From Streptomyces sporangiiformans (GTDB lineage: Bacteria > Actinomycetota > Actinomycetes > Streptomycetales > Streptomycetaceae), in the NCBI RefSeq assembly GCF_005768555.2, contig NZ_VCHX02000320.1, positions 112,031 to 176,030 on the forward strand: DNA of 64,000 nucleotides, read 5' to 3'. Of the stretch, positions 58,109-64,000 are shown in pieces. Each line of letters opens with the position of its first letter. The stretch's first letter is position 1. Below the pieces are notes generated by a model that made no database searches, had not been told where the DNA came from, and saw only the letters and a list, made by a program, of their open reading frames with translations. Position numbers and translations under genes: made by a program.

Positions 58109-58672
58109 TCAGTCCTGCTTGCCGCGACCCGTCATCGCATCGCGCAGTCGGTCGACCAGTCCGACGCCCGGGGCCAGGAGCTTGTTGGCGGGTGGCTTGT
58201 CGGGGGCGGACGGGTGGGGGCGGGTCGGTGCCGTCTTCTTGGCCTGCCGGACCTTCTCGCCCAAGTCGTCCAGGGCTCCCTCGGGGGCCGCGTCACGCAG
58301 CATCGGGAAGAGATGCTCCTCCTCGTCCGCGATGTGCGAGCGAATCTCGGTCGTCAGGTTGCCGATGAGGCGATTGAAGTGAGGGTCGTCCGACTCGTGG
58401 CCCTCCAGGTCCTTCATGATCTGCTCGGCCCGGGAGTGGTCGTCGAGCTCCTTGTCCGCCACCGCGTCGCCGTTGGCCACGTACTGACGTACGGCCGGGT
58501 AGAGGTACGCCTCCTCGGCCACCGAGTGGCGCACCAACTCGATGACGGCCTGGTCCGCGTAGAGCTTGCGGTTCTTGTCGCCGGGCGGGAGCCCCTCGAT
58601 CTTGCCGAAAAGCTCCTCGACCTCCCGGTGATCGGTCACCAGCTCGGTGATGACGTTTCCTCCGTGTCCCAT
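58109..58672 (-). CDS. hemerythrin-like (HHE) domain protein
   Basis: A 187-residue cytoplasmic protein. The HHE four-helix domain (about residues 5-125) has iron-ligand candidates His in ELVTDHREVEEL, His-Glu in ELVRHSVAEEAYLYP, His in KELDDHSRAEQIM, His in DDPHFNRLI, and SHIADEEEHLFPML. It binds a di-iron centre and senses or stores oxygen or nitric oxide in other bacteria. The C-terminal 50 residues are Lys/Pro/Ala-rich. ATG 58672 has GGAGG eight bases upstream, in preference to the GTG nine bases earlier. Confidence 0.92.
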   Translation of the reverse strand: MGHGGNVITELVTDHREVEELFGKIEGLPPGDKNRKLYADQAVIELVRHSVAEEAYLYPAVRQYVANGDAVADKELDDHSRAEQIMKDLEGHESDDPHFNRLIGNLTTEIRSHIADEEEHLFPMLRDAAPEGALDDLGEKVRQAKKTAPTRPHPSAPDKPPANKLLAPGVGLVDRLRDAMTGRGKQD

Positions 58673-58796
58673 GTTCAGCACCTCCGTACCGGCTGCGGCG
58701 GGTTTCTGTGACGGGACCGTCGCGACCCTCCGGGTGCCCCTGCCGTCGGCGAGCTAACGCCGGTCTGGATCTCCTTACGACGGGACGGATCATGCG

Positions 58797-58933
58797 TCGT
58801 TCCGATCGTTCCGATCGTTCCGGTCGTTCCGATCGTTCCGGTCGTTCCGATCGTTCCGGTCGTTCCGATCGTTCCGGTCGTTCTGTCGTTCCGGTCGTTC
58901 TGTCGTTCCGGTCGTTCCGTCGTTCCGTCGTTC
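58797..58933. repeat. tandem repeat array of about sixteen 8-9-bp TCGTTCCG(A/G) units
   Basis: Nine perfect 9-base units alternate TCGTTCCGA and TCGTTCCGG (18-bp higher order). They are followed by 8-base TCGTTCTG and TCGTTCCG variants. The array abuts and includes the stop codon of the metallophosphoesterase gene (58932), so it forms most of that gene's 3' untranslated region. It lies about 125 bases upstream of the hemerythrin start. Confidence 0.9.
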
Positions 58934-59699
58934 AGCCGGGCGTGCGGGCCGAGGCGGAGGCTGTCGCCGGGGCCTCGCGGCTTCGCAGGTGGTACACGTT
59001 GAACGCCCGGCGGATGACGGGCTGCGCGACGTTGCGGACCGGTACGCCCCCGCTGGTCATGCCGTGCTCCCGGCCCGCGTGTGCGTGCCCGTGGACGGCC
59101 AGGTCCGCGCCCGCCGTGTCGACCGCCTCGGCGAGGAGGTAGCTGCCCAGGAACGGATGGATCTCCGGCGGCTCGCCGGCCAGTGTGTCCGGCACCGGGG
59201 AGTAGTGCGTGAGGGCGATCCTCGTCCCGCAGCCCTGCGCGGCCAAGTCGTCGAGAGACGTACGCAGACCGTCGGCGCAGCGACGTGTGTACCGGATGAA
59301 CTCCTTCATGAGCGGTTCGCCGAACTCGCTGCCACTGCGGCCCACGAACCCGCCGCAGAAGCCCTTGGTACCGGCGATGCCGACGCGCGTGCCGTCGATG
59401 TCGACGACCGTTCCCTGCCCCTCGAGTACGTGCACACCCCCTTCACGGAGGACGGCGGTGACCTCCTCCGGCTTCTCTTCGTGGTGGTCGTGGTTGCCGA
59501 GCACGGCGACGACCGGAACCGGCAGACCGGACACCTCCTCGGCGACCACCCGGGCCTCCTCCGGTGTGCCGTGACGGGTGAGGTCACCGGCCAGGAGCAG
59601 GAGGTCGGCGCAGTCGGGCAGAGTGTCGAACGCCGGCCTGAACAGGCCCTTGCTGTCAAGGCCCATGTGGATGTCCCCGACTGCCGCGACGCGGATCAT
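58932..59699 (-). CDS. calcineurin-like metallophosphoesterase
   Basis: A 255-residue phosphoesterase with all five metal blocks: GDIHMG, LLLLAGDLTRHG, VLGNHDHHEE, ALTHYSP and VHGHAHAGREHG. The cellular substrate is unknown. The C-terminus is a short Ala/Ser/Thr tail encoded just before the tandem repeat. It is the last gene of an operon in which its ATG overlaps the BON gene's stop by four bases. Confidence 0.92.
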   Translation of the reverse strand: MIRVAAVGDIHMGLDSKGLFRPAFDTLPDCADLLLLAGDLTRHGTPEEARVVAEEVSGLPVPVVAVLGNHDHHEEKPEEVTAVLREGGVHVLEGQGTVVDIDGTRVGIAGTKGFCGGFVGRSGSEFGEPLMKEFIRYTRRCADGLRTSLDDLAAQGCGTRIALTHYSPVPDTLAGEPPEIHPFLGSYLLAEAVDTAGADLAVHGHAHAGREHGMTSGGVPVRNVAQPVIRRAFNVYHLRSREAPATASASARTPG

Positions 59700-60022
59700 G
59701 ACACCTCCTCCGGGTGATCGGGGGCCACGGCCTCGGCCACGACGATGTCGAAGTGGACGGACAGCCCGGCCAGCTCCTCGTTGGCGGTGTGTATGAGCTC
59801 ATCGCGGCAGTGCGCGGTGGGGACGGTGCCGGTGACGGTCACGGCCGATCCCCGTGCCTCGACGCGTACGCCCAGTTCGCCCGGCTCTTCCGCGGCGAGT
59901 CGTTCTCGCAGATGAGCGATGCGGTATTCGGTGTTCTGAGCCGTTCCGGCGCCGACCGGGCTCCTGCCGGAGCCTGGCGGGTGTGCGGCATGGTCGTTCT
60001 TCGGTGGCCTCGCTGCGTTCAT
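59696..60022 (-). CDS. BON-domain-like protein
   Basis: A 108-residue protein with a Pro/Gly-rich N-terminal 35 residues, then a BON-type alpha/beta module (YRIAHLRERLAAEEPGELGV, VEARGSAVTVTGTVPTAHCR). BON domains often bind phospholipid or act as accessory modules. There is no signal peptide. Its ATG (60022) overlaps the nucleotidyltransferase stop and its stop overlaps the phosphoesterase start (ATGA each time), indicating tight translational coupling. Confidence 0.8.
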   Translation of the reverse strand: MNAARPPKNDHAAHPPGSGRSPVGAGTAQNTEYRIAHLRERLAAEEPGELGVRVEARGSAVTVTGTVPTAHCRDELIHTANEELAGLSVHFDIVVAEAVAPDHPEEVS

Positions 60023-60705
60023 CGGTGGCCTCCCTGCGGTGCGATGACTTCCAGGCGTTCCAGCAGGTAGAGGAAGGCGGCCGGCATCGGTGCGTCATCG
60101 AACTCGCGGCGCACCTGGTCCCAGTCGACCCTCTCGCGCAGTTGCCGGGCGATCGGCAGGACGGCGCCGAAGTCGCAGTGGTGTTCTGAGAAGGCGGCGA
60201 GCAGACTGCGCAACAGGTCCGTCGGCGCCAGGACCGGCATGTGCACCGAGTCCACCGACAGTTCGGTCGCCCTGCTGAGCAGCTCGGTGGTGACCGGCTG
60301 AAGAGCCAGCTCGAAGATGAGGTCGATGTCCTGATCGAGGCACTTGGCCTTCAGCAGCCAGTCCTCGGACGGTGCGTACACCGTCAGGCCGGCTTCCTCC
60401 AGTGTTGCGGCGACCGCGTCGGCGTCCTCGGGCCTGATGCAGAAGTCGGCGTCGTGCTGGAAATTGGCGGCTCCGCCGTGCGCGTAGACCGCGACACTGC
60501 CGACGAGCGCGAAGTCGTGGCCGCCCTTCTTGAGGACGGAGGCGACGTGCTTGGCCGCCTGCAGGATCGCCTGGCTGCGGTCGGGCGGAAGCCCTTGCCT
60601 GTGCGGATGCTGCCCAGGGCCGTCCTTGACCGGCTGCCCCGTCTGACGCAGTTCAGAAGCTGGTTTCCGCCCGGGGAGAGCGGCGTCATCCGCGTTCTGC
60701 GTCAC
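60019..60705 (-). CDS. nucleotidyltransferase-fold protein
   Basis: A 228-residue protein of the minimal nucleotidyltransferase type. The signature is HDFALVGSVAVYAHGGAANF followed by QHDADFCI, giving the G-S...D-x-D triad. Downstream lie YAPSEDWLLKAKCLDQDIDL and APTDLLRSLLAAFSEHHCDF. It resembles AbiEii/MNT-like proteins, but no partner toxin or antitoxin is adjacent. GTG 60705 has CGGAG five bases upstream. A longer form (from 60882) would add a Gly-Ser-Glu-Glu repeat and has no ribosome-binding site. Confidence 0.75.
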   Translation of the reverse strand: MTQNADDAALPGRKPASELRQTGQPVKDGPGQHPHRQGLPPDRSQAILQAAKHVASVLKKGGHDFALVGSVAVYAHGGAANFQHDADFCIRPEDADAVAATLEEAGLTVYAPSEDWLLKAKCLDQDIDLIFELALQPVTTELLSRATELSVDSVHMPVLAPTDLLRSLLAAFSEHHCDFGAVLPIARQLRERVDWDQVRREFDDAPMPAAFLYLLERLEVIAPQGGHR

Positions 60706-60760
60706 TGCTGCTCCGTTTCCGGACTCCGGCTGCTGCGCCGTCCGTGCGTTGTCGGCCGTC

Positions 60761-60820
60761 TCCGACGAGCCCTCCTCCGACGAGCCCTCCTCCGACGAGC
60801 CCTCCTCCGACGAGCCCTGC
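60761..60820. repeat. four tandem 15-bp repeats upstream of the nucleotidyltransferase gene
   Basis: TCCGACGAGCCCTCC occurs four times (the last with one change). On the minus strand the same frame would encode GSSEE, which matters only if the longer start at 60882 were used. Confidence 0.85.
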
Positions 60821-60922
60821 TCCGGCCGGCCCCTCCCGCAGCGGACCGTCGGCGTCGGCCCTGTCCTGTTGTGCGGGGGCACTCAAGCGGTCCTGTTGTG
60901 CAGCGGTGCTCAAGCGGCCGGC

Positions 60923-61039
60923 TCAAGCGGCCGGCTCGGGAGGTGGCAGAGGGCCTGGCGCGAGCCCGGGCTGTGGATCCGTCGGTCCCGGCGCCGGAGT
61001 GGGCCGGGGTGGCGTGGGGTCGGTCGGTGGAGTGCTCAT
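60923..61039 (-). CDS. small proline-rich ORF (38 aa)
   Basis: It encodes STPPTDPTPPRPTPAPGPTD and a similar tail. A GGAAGGGG lies shortly before the ATG, and it is the first possible gene of the nucleotidyltransferase transcript. No family is recognised, and low-complexity ORFs of this kind arise by chance in high-GC DNA, so confidence is low. Confidence 0.3.
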   Translation of the reverse strand: MSTPPTDPTPPRPTPAPGPTDPQPGLAPGPLPPPEPAA

Positions 61040-61114
61040 CGGCCCCCTTCCATGGCGGGCTCTGCTGGCACTACGGGTCTCCACTGCGGCGCGGATCAAT
61101 CACACCGCTGCCGC

Positions 61115-61182
61115 GCCGGTCACCACCGGGGGCTGAGGTGCCTCACCAGCCGGTCACCCCCGGGCGCTGAGGCGCCTCACCG
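61115..61182. repeat. two tandem 34-bp repeats
   Basis: Two adjacent 34-base units (30 of 34 identical) start GCCGGTCACC and contain the palindrome TGAGGCGCCTCA, perfect in the second copy. They lie between the Pro-rich ORF and the small Cys protein gene. They may form a terminator for the upstream minus-strand gene or an operator. Confidence 0.75.
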
Positions 61183-61242
61183 GGGCCGTGCCAGACCCGG
61201 CGATCAGGGTCGGCGATCAGGCCCGGCGGTCGGGCCAGGTGG

Positions 61243-61548
61243 TCAGGGACGTGGGTGCAGATGCCGCCGACCGCGGCGTGTGTCTCCCTCCCGGCGCCCG
61301 CAGACGGACGCGCAGCGGTGGCAGATGCGCCGCACGCGGTCGGCGGCTCCGCCCGACTCGGGGAAGATGTCGGTCCAGTCGACGCCTGGGAAACGTGCGA
61401 GCTGGGAGCGGCTGAGCGACAGACCGCAGACGGTCTGGTTCTTGCCCCGCTCCCAGCCGTGCACCTCTCCGGCGGGCAACCACCGTCCGTCGTCCTCGTC
61501 CCACCACCGCCCAGAGGCCGCCACCGCGTACTTCCTGGTCAGTGCCAT
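61243..61548 (-). CDS. small Cys-containing hypothetical protein
   Basis: A 101-residue protein with conserved-looking aromatic start (ALTRKYAVAASGRWWDEDDG), then KNQTVCGLSLSRSQLARFPG and a C-terminal CHRCASVC cluster. The three or four cysteines could form a zinc ribbon. It has no signal peptide. It is divergent from the helical protein at 61697. I do not recognise the family. Confidence 0.6.
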   Translation of the reverse strand: MALTRKYAVAASGRWWDEDDGRWLPAGEVHGWERGKNQTVCGLSLSRSQLARFPGVDWTDIFPESGGAADRVRRICHRCASVCGRREGDTRRGRRHLHPRP

Positions 61549-61635
61549 GGCCCTTGAATTCCCCTCGCCGCCGCCAGGCATGCGGGCCGGGGCTCATGAA
61601 CAGGTGGTGGGCCGAGGTATGCGGGGTACTCGTGC

Positions 61636-61660
61636 GATTTCGCCGGCAAAGGCCGGCTAC
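61636..61660 (+). promoter_or_regulatory. possible sigma-B-like promoter of the gene at 61697
   Basis: GATT (61636-61639), 15 bases, GGCTAC (61655-61660), one mismatch from the consensus -10, 36 bases before the ATG. Confidence 0.35.
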
Positions 61661-61696
61661 GGCGGACAGAACCAACACAGAGAGGGCTGTTCCAGG

Positions 61697-62260
61697 ATGA
61701 CTGACTTGCAGCACTCCGAAACGAGAGCGGTGCGCCACGGCGGCGGAACGCGAACGAGCCTGCTCGGCATCTACCTCAACGACCATCTGGCCGGGGCGAC
61801 CACCGGCACCAGGCGCGCCCAGTACATGGCCAGAACCCTGCGTGGCTCTCCGCTCGGCGAGGCGTTGGAACCGATCGCGACCGAGATCGCCCAGGACCGG
61901 AGGAGCCTGCTGGACATCATGGGGCGGCTCGATGTTCCGGCGCGGCACTACAAGATCTATACGGGGGCGTTGGTCGAGATGGCCGGGCGCCTGAAAAGCA
62001 ATGGTCGTCTTGTGCACCGCTCTCCGCTCAGCTCCGTGGTGGAGCTCGAGTTCCTGCGGCTGGGAGTCGAAGGAAAGGCCGCCGGCTGGCGGACGCTGCA
62101 CCGGCTCTCGGAGAGTGACGAGCGCCTCGACCGACAAGGGCTCGACGAGCTGATCGAACGAGCTCGGCGACAGCTGCGGACACTGGAGTACCTGCGCCTG
62201 CAGGAGGCGCAGGCAGTGTTCGGGACGACTGGAAACGAACTCGCCGGAGGCACCGGATGA
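61697..62260 (+). CDS. helical hypothetical protein, ferritin-like appearance
   Basis: A 187-residue, predominantly helical protein. SLLGIYLNDHLAGATTGTRR and LGEALEPIATEIAQDRRSLL suggest a four-helix bundle with His/Asp/Glu residues, but the ferritin metal ligands are not clearly placed. It contains a conserved-looking KIYTGALVEMAGRLKSNGRL. It is followed by DUF6158 with a 4-base overlap. The function is unknown. A possible sigma-B promoter hints at stress. Confidence 0.65.
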   Translation: MTDLQHSETRAVRHGGGTRTSLLGIYLNDHLAGATTGTRRAQYMARTLRGSPLGEALEPIATEIAQDRRSLLDIMGRLDVPARHYKIYTGALVEMAGRLKSNGRLVHRSPLSSVVELEFLRLGVEGKAAGWRTLHRLSESDERLDRQGLDELIERARRQLRTLEYLRLQEAQAVFGTTGNELAGGTG

Positions 62261-62547
62261 GTCCCCGCGTCCCCGGCATGAAGGAGAACGGCGTGACCCA
62301 CCAGAACCATGGCAACGGCTTCGCCCCCGGCCTGGACCCGTCCGCGCTGGACGACCAGCACCTGCTCCAGGAGCTGGAGAGCGTGCACCGTACCCGCCAC
62401 GACACGTTCCTGCACGGTTCGCGGGACGCACTGGACGCGCACAGCCGTCGGACGGCGGAGCTGGAGGAGGAGTATCTCCGCCGCAATCCCGAGCGGTCGG
62501 TGACGGCCGACCGGACACGGGCGGGGGCCCGCGCACGCGAGAGGTGA
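62257..62547 (+). CDS. DUF6158 family small protein
   Basis: A 96-residue protein with the DUF6158 core LDDQHLLQELESVHRTRHDT and DALDAHSRRTAELEEEYLRR, a helical hairpin of unknown function. The ATG at 62257 overlaps the previous stop (ATGA) and has GGAGG six bases upstream. A GTG at 62293 with AAGGAG is also possible and would give the minimal family length. Confidence 0.75.
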   Translation: MSPRVPGMKENGVTHQNHGNGFAPGLDPSALDDQHLLQELESVHRTRHDTFLHGSRDALDAHSRRTAELEEEYLRRNPERSVTADRTRAGARARER

Positions 62548-62558
62548 CGGACGAACTG

Positions 62559-63770
62559 TCAGCTCACCGCCGCGCGACGCGTCGCGAACCCGATGACGGC
62601 GGCCACGGCAGCCAGCGCCGCCACGCTCGTGAGGGCGATGGGCAGTGAGAACCAGTCCGCCATGAACCCGATCGCGGGCGGGCCTAGGAGCATGCCGCCG
62701 TAGCCCAGTGTCGAGGCGATGGCGACTCCGCTCGGGCCGGCCAGCGTGCCCGCGCGTTCGACGGCGATCGGGAAGATGTTGGCGAGGCCGAGGCCCGTGA
62801 CCGCGAAACCGAGGAGTGCCACCCACACCGACGGGGCGAGCGAGCCGACGAGCATGCCGGCCGCGGCCATGGTGCCGCCCGCGACCACGGTCCGGGTCCT
62901 GCCGAGCCGTTCGAGGAGCGTCGTTCCGGTCAGTCGGCCGATCGTCATGGCGAGGGCGAAGCAGGAGTAGCCGGCTGCGGCGACGCCCGGGTGGGCGTCC
63001 AGGTCCTGCTCCAGGTGCAGGGCGCCCCAGTCGGCGAGGGCGCCCTCGCCGTACGCCGTGCACAGGGCGATCAGACCGAGGACGGTGACCATTCCACGGG
63101 TGCGGGCGTCGAGGCGGCGGGGGACGTGTTCCTCGTCGTGTGTCCGATCGGGGGGTAAGGGGACCGGGGGTTCGTGGCGTAACAGGGCGCGCCCCGCGAC
63201 GGCGGTCACGAGCAGGCCGACGAGGGTGAGGCCGAACAGGTGGCGGGTGGGGGACAGGGACCCCGCGACCAGGCCACCGAGCCCCGCGCCGACCATGCCG
63301 CCGAGGCTGAAGGCGGCGTGGAAGCTCGGCATGATCGGCCGCCCGAGCGCGGTCACCAGGTCGACGGCGGCGCTGTTGAACGCGACATTGATCCCGCCGT
63401 ACGCGGCGCCGAACGCGAGGAGTACTGCGCCGAGGGCGGGTGCCGAGTGGGTGAGTGGAGGCAGGGCGACGCTGAGTGAGAGCAGGATGCCGCAGACCAC
63501 GGTCACCGGGTGACTGCCGTAGCGGCGGCAGAGCCGGCCGGTGAGCGTCATCGTGACGACCGCGCCCGCGGAGACGCCTAAGAGCGCGAGTCCGAGGGCG
63601 CTCGCGGAGGCGTTGGTCTGCTCCTTGATGGCGGGGATGCGGACGACCCAGCCGGCGAAGACGAAGCCGTCGAGGGCGAAGAAGGTGGTGAGGGCGATGC
63701 GGAGTCGGGTGAGGTCGTTGCCGTTGCCCGGCACGACGTTGTGCGTTCGGGTTTTGTTTATTTGCGGCAC
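62559..63770 (-). CDS. MFS transporter
   Basis: A 403-residue, 12-helix transporter (FALDGFVFAGWVVRIPAIKE, then LTGRLCRRYGSHPVTVVCGI with the RxxxR loop). The repeat half contains ADWGALHLEQDLDAHPGVAA. It belongs to the YbjJ-type actinobacterial group that may export sugars or metabolites. The substrate is unknown. It starts near a stretch of slightly lower GC (TTTGTTTATTTGC). Confidence 0.88.
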   Translation of the reverse strand: MPQINKTRTHNVVPGNGNDLTRLRIALTTFFALDGFVFAGWVVRIPAIKEQTNASASALGLALLGVSAGAVVTMTLTGRLCRRYGSHPVTVVCGILLSLSVALPPLTHSAPALGAVLLAFGAAYGGINVAFNSAAVDLVTALGRPIMPSFHAAFSLGGMVGAGLGGLVAGSLSPTRHLFGLTLVGLLVTAVAGRALLRHEPPVPLPPDRTHDEEHVPRRLDARTRGMVTVLGLIALCTAYGEGALADWGALHLEQDLDAHPGVAAAGYSCFALAMTIGRLTGTTLLERLGRTRTVVAGGTMAAAGMLVGSLAPSVWVALLGFAVTGLGLANIFPIAVERAGTLAGPSGVAIASTLGYGGMLLGPPAIGFMADWFSLPIALTSVAALAAVAAVIGFATRRAAVS

Positions 63771-63878
63771 AAAGTCAGGCTAGGCGGGTGGAGGTGACGG
63801 AAGCAAGGGAGCCGATGGGCCCGCAGGGACTGCCGAGGCGGACGCCGGCCCGTCGCAGCCGCCTGGCGGGTGCCGTGC

Positions 63879-63925
63879 GGCAGACCGACGGCGGCCATGT
63901 CGGGTGTGGCCGCCGTCGGTCTGCC
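63879..63925. terminator. long terminator hairpin
   Basis: A perfect 18-base stem, GGCAGACCGACGGCGGCC (63879-63896) with GGCCGCCGTCGGTCTGCC (63908-63925), and an 11-base loop. It lies downstream of the minus-strand gene cut by the right edge. Confidence 0.9.
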
Positions 63926-63944
63926 CCAGGTTGACACCGGTTCG

Positions 63945-64000
63945 TCAGTCCGCGGTCTGGGTCGGCTCGGCCGTCACCTTGCGCAGCAGCGGCCTGCTGG
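63945..64000 (-). CDS. C-terminal end of an unidentified protein (cut by window edge)
   Basis: Only 17 residues and the stop are visible (SRPLLRKVTAEPTQTAD). The terminator at 63879 follows it at the expected distance, supporting a real gene end. Family not recognisable. Confidence 0.45.
   Translation of the reverse strand, partial: SRPLLRKVTAEPTQTAD

Noticed and set aside
58797..58933. CRISPR array
   Set aside because: The units are 8-9 bp with no spacers. It is a simple tandem repeat, and no cas genes are present.
58708..59142. Plus-strand frame reading through the 9-bp repeats (Arg-Ser-Asp/Gly repeats)
   Set aside because: It exists only because the repeat is a multiple of three, and it runs antisense to the metallophosphoesterase gene.
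60706..60882. N-terminal extension of the nucleotidyltransferase with four Gly-Ser-Ser-Glu-Glu repeats
   Set aside because: There is no ribosome-binding site at 60882, whereas GTG 60705 has one and starts near the conserved domain. The repeats are treated as noncoding DNA.
60749..62260. 503-codon open frame ending with the helical protein
   Set aside because: Only the last 187 codons look like protein. The upstream part is antisense to other genes and repeats.
1..64000. tRNA, rRNA, insertion sequences, prophage or complete biosynthetic cluster
   Set aside because: No cloverleaf-like segment, transposase, integrase, phage structural gene, PKS or NRPS was found on either strand.

Overview
The window is typical high-GC actinomycete chromosome and almost certainly comes from a Streptomyces. 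GC is very high, GTG starts are common, and many short families (DUF6214, DUF6479, DUF6421, DUF6986, DUF6332, DUF6158) are actinomycete-specific. F420- and mycothiol-type enzymes are present and several sites match the Streptomyces sigma-B consensus. I saw no insertion sequence, prophage, CRISPR array, rRNA or tRNA. Genes are densely packed, many ends overlap, and both window edges cut genes.

Layout. 1-9.4 kb: cut NCS2 nucleobase permease, ferredoxin-NADP reductase, DUF305 lipoprotein divergent from a secreted LVIVD protein, a self-regulated TetR, HAD and PAP2 phosphatases, M56 peptidase and DUF5134 membrane protein. 9.6-16 kb: sugar-uptake operon (LacI regulator, Tat-type lipoprotein binding protein, two permeases, GH31 glycosidase) with the same 14-bp perfect palindrome at the start codons of the regulator and the binding protein. 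16-19.7 kb: VOC-trpF operon divergent from a GntR regulator, then a two-domain VOC protein and a GNAT enzyme. 19.7-22.4 kb: secreted GH10-CBM2 xylanase and a Ppx/GppA phosphatase. 22.5-29.2 kb: a run of small stress-type genes (CBS protein, DUF6479, SMP-30-like and membrane-protein operon, F420 oxidoreductase, GDPD), most preceded by a GNNT-N14/15-GGGTAC-like promoter.

29.5-34.9 kb: DUF6421-SDR-threonine aldolase operon behind a 20-bp palindrome, an apparently leaderless transglutaminase-like/B3-B4 operon, and a PlsC-type acyltransferase. 35-39.8 kb: DUF4395/thioredoxin pair, a Cys-ending leader peptide ahead of a flavin reductase, etfBA with a strong terminator, and a Tat-type endonuclease/phosphatase. 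40-46.6 kb: HpcH/HpaI-like DUF6986 protein with a TTCCG/CGGAA operator, a membrane Ser/Thr kinase, and a LacI/ROK-kinase pair. 46.8-57.1 kb: small secreted protein, TmrB-like ATPase fused to NUDIX, M20 peptidase, geranylgeranyl-reductase-like flavoprotein, TetR divergent from a Ddn-like F420 enzyme across four operator-like sites, a two-component system, DHA2 MFS pump and a mycothiol-dependent isomerase-like protein. 57.3-64 kb: small and unknown genes, hemerythrin, a coupled nucleotidyltransferase-BON-metallophosphoesterase operon with several tandem repeats around it, an MFS transporter and a long terminator.

Functionally the window mixes plant-polysaccharide use (GH10 xylanase, GH31 glycosidase with its importer) with redox and stress housekeeping (ETF, ferredoxin reductase, F420 enzymes, hemerythrin, probable sigma-B genes). 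No complete antibiotic cluster is present. Start sites were chosen from Shine-Dalgarno position, overlaps and family alignment from memory. All promoter and operator calls are by eye and untested.
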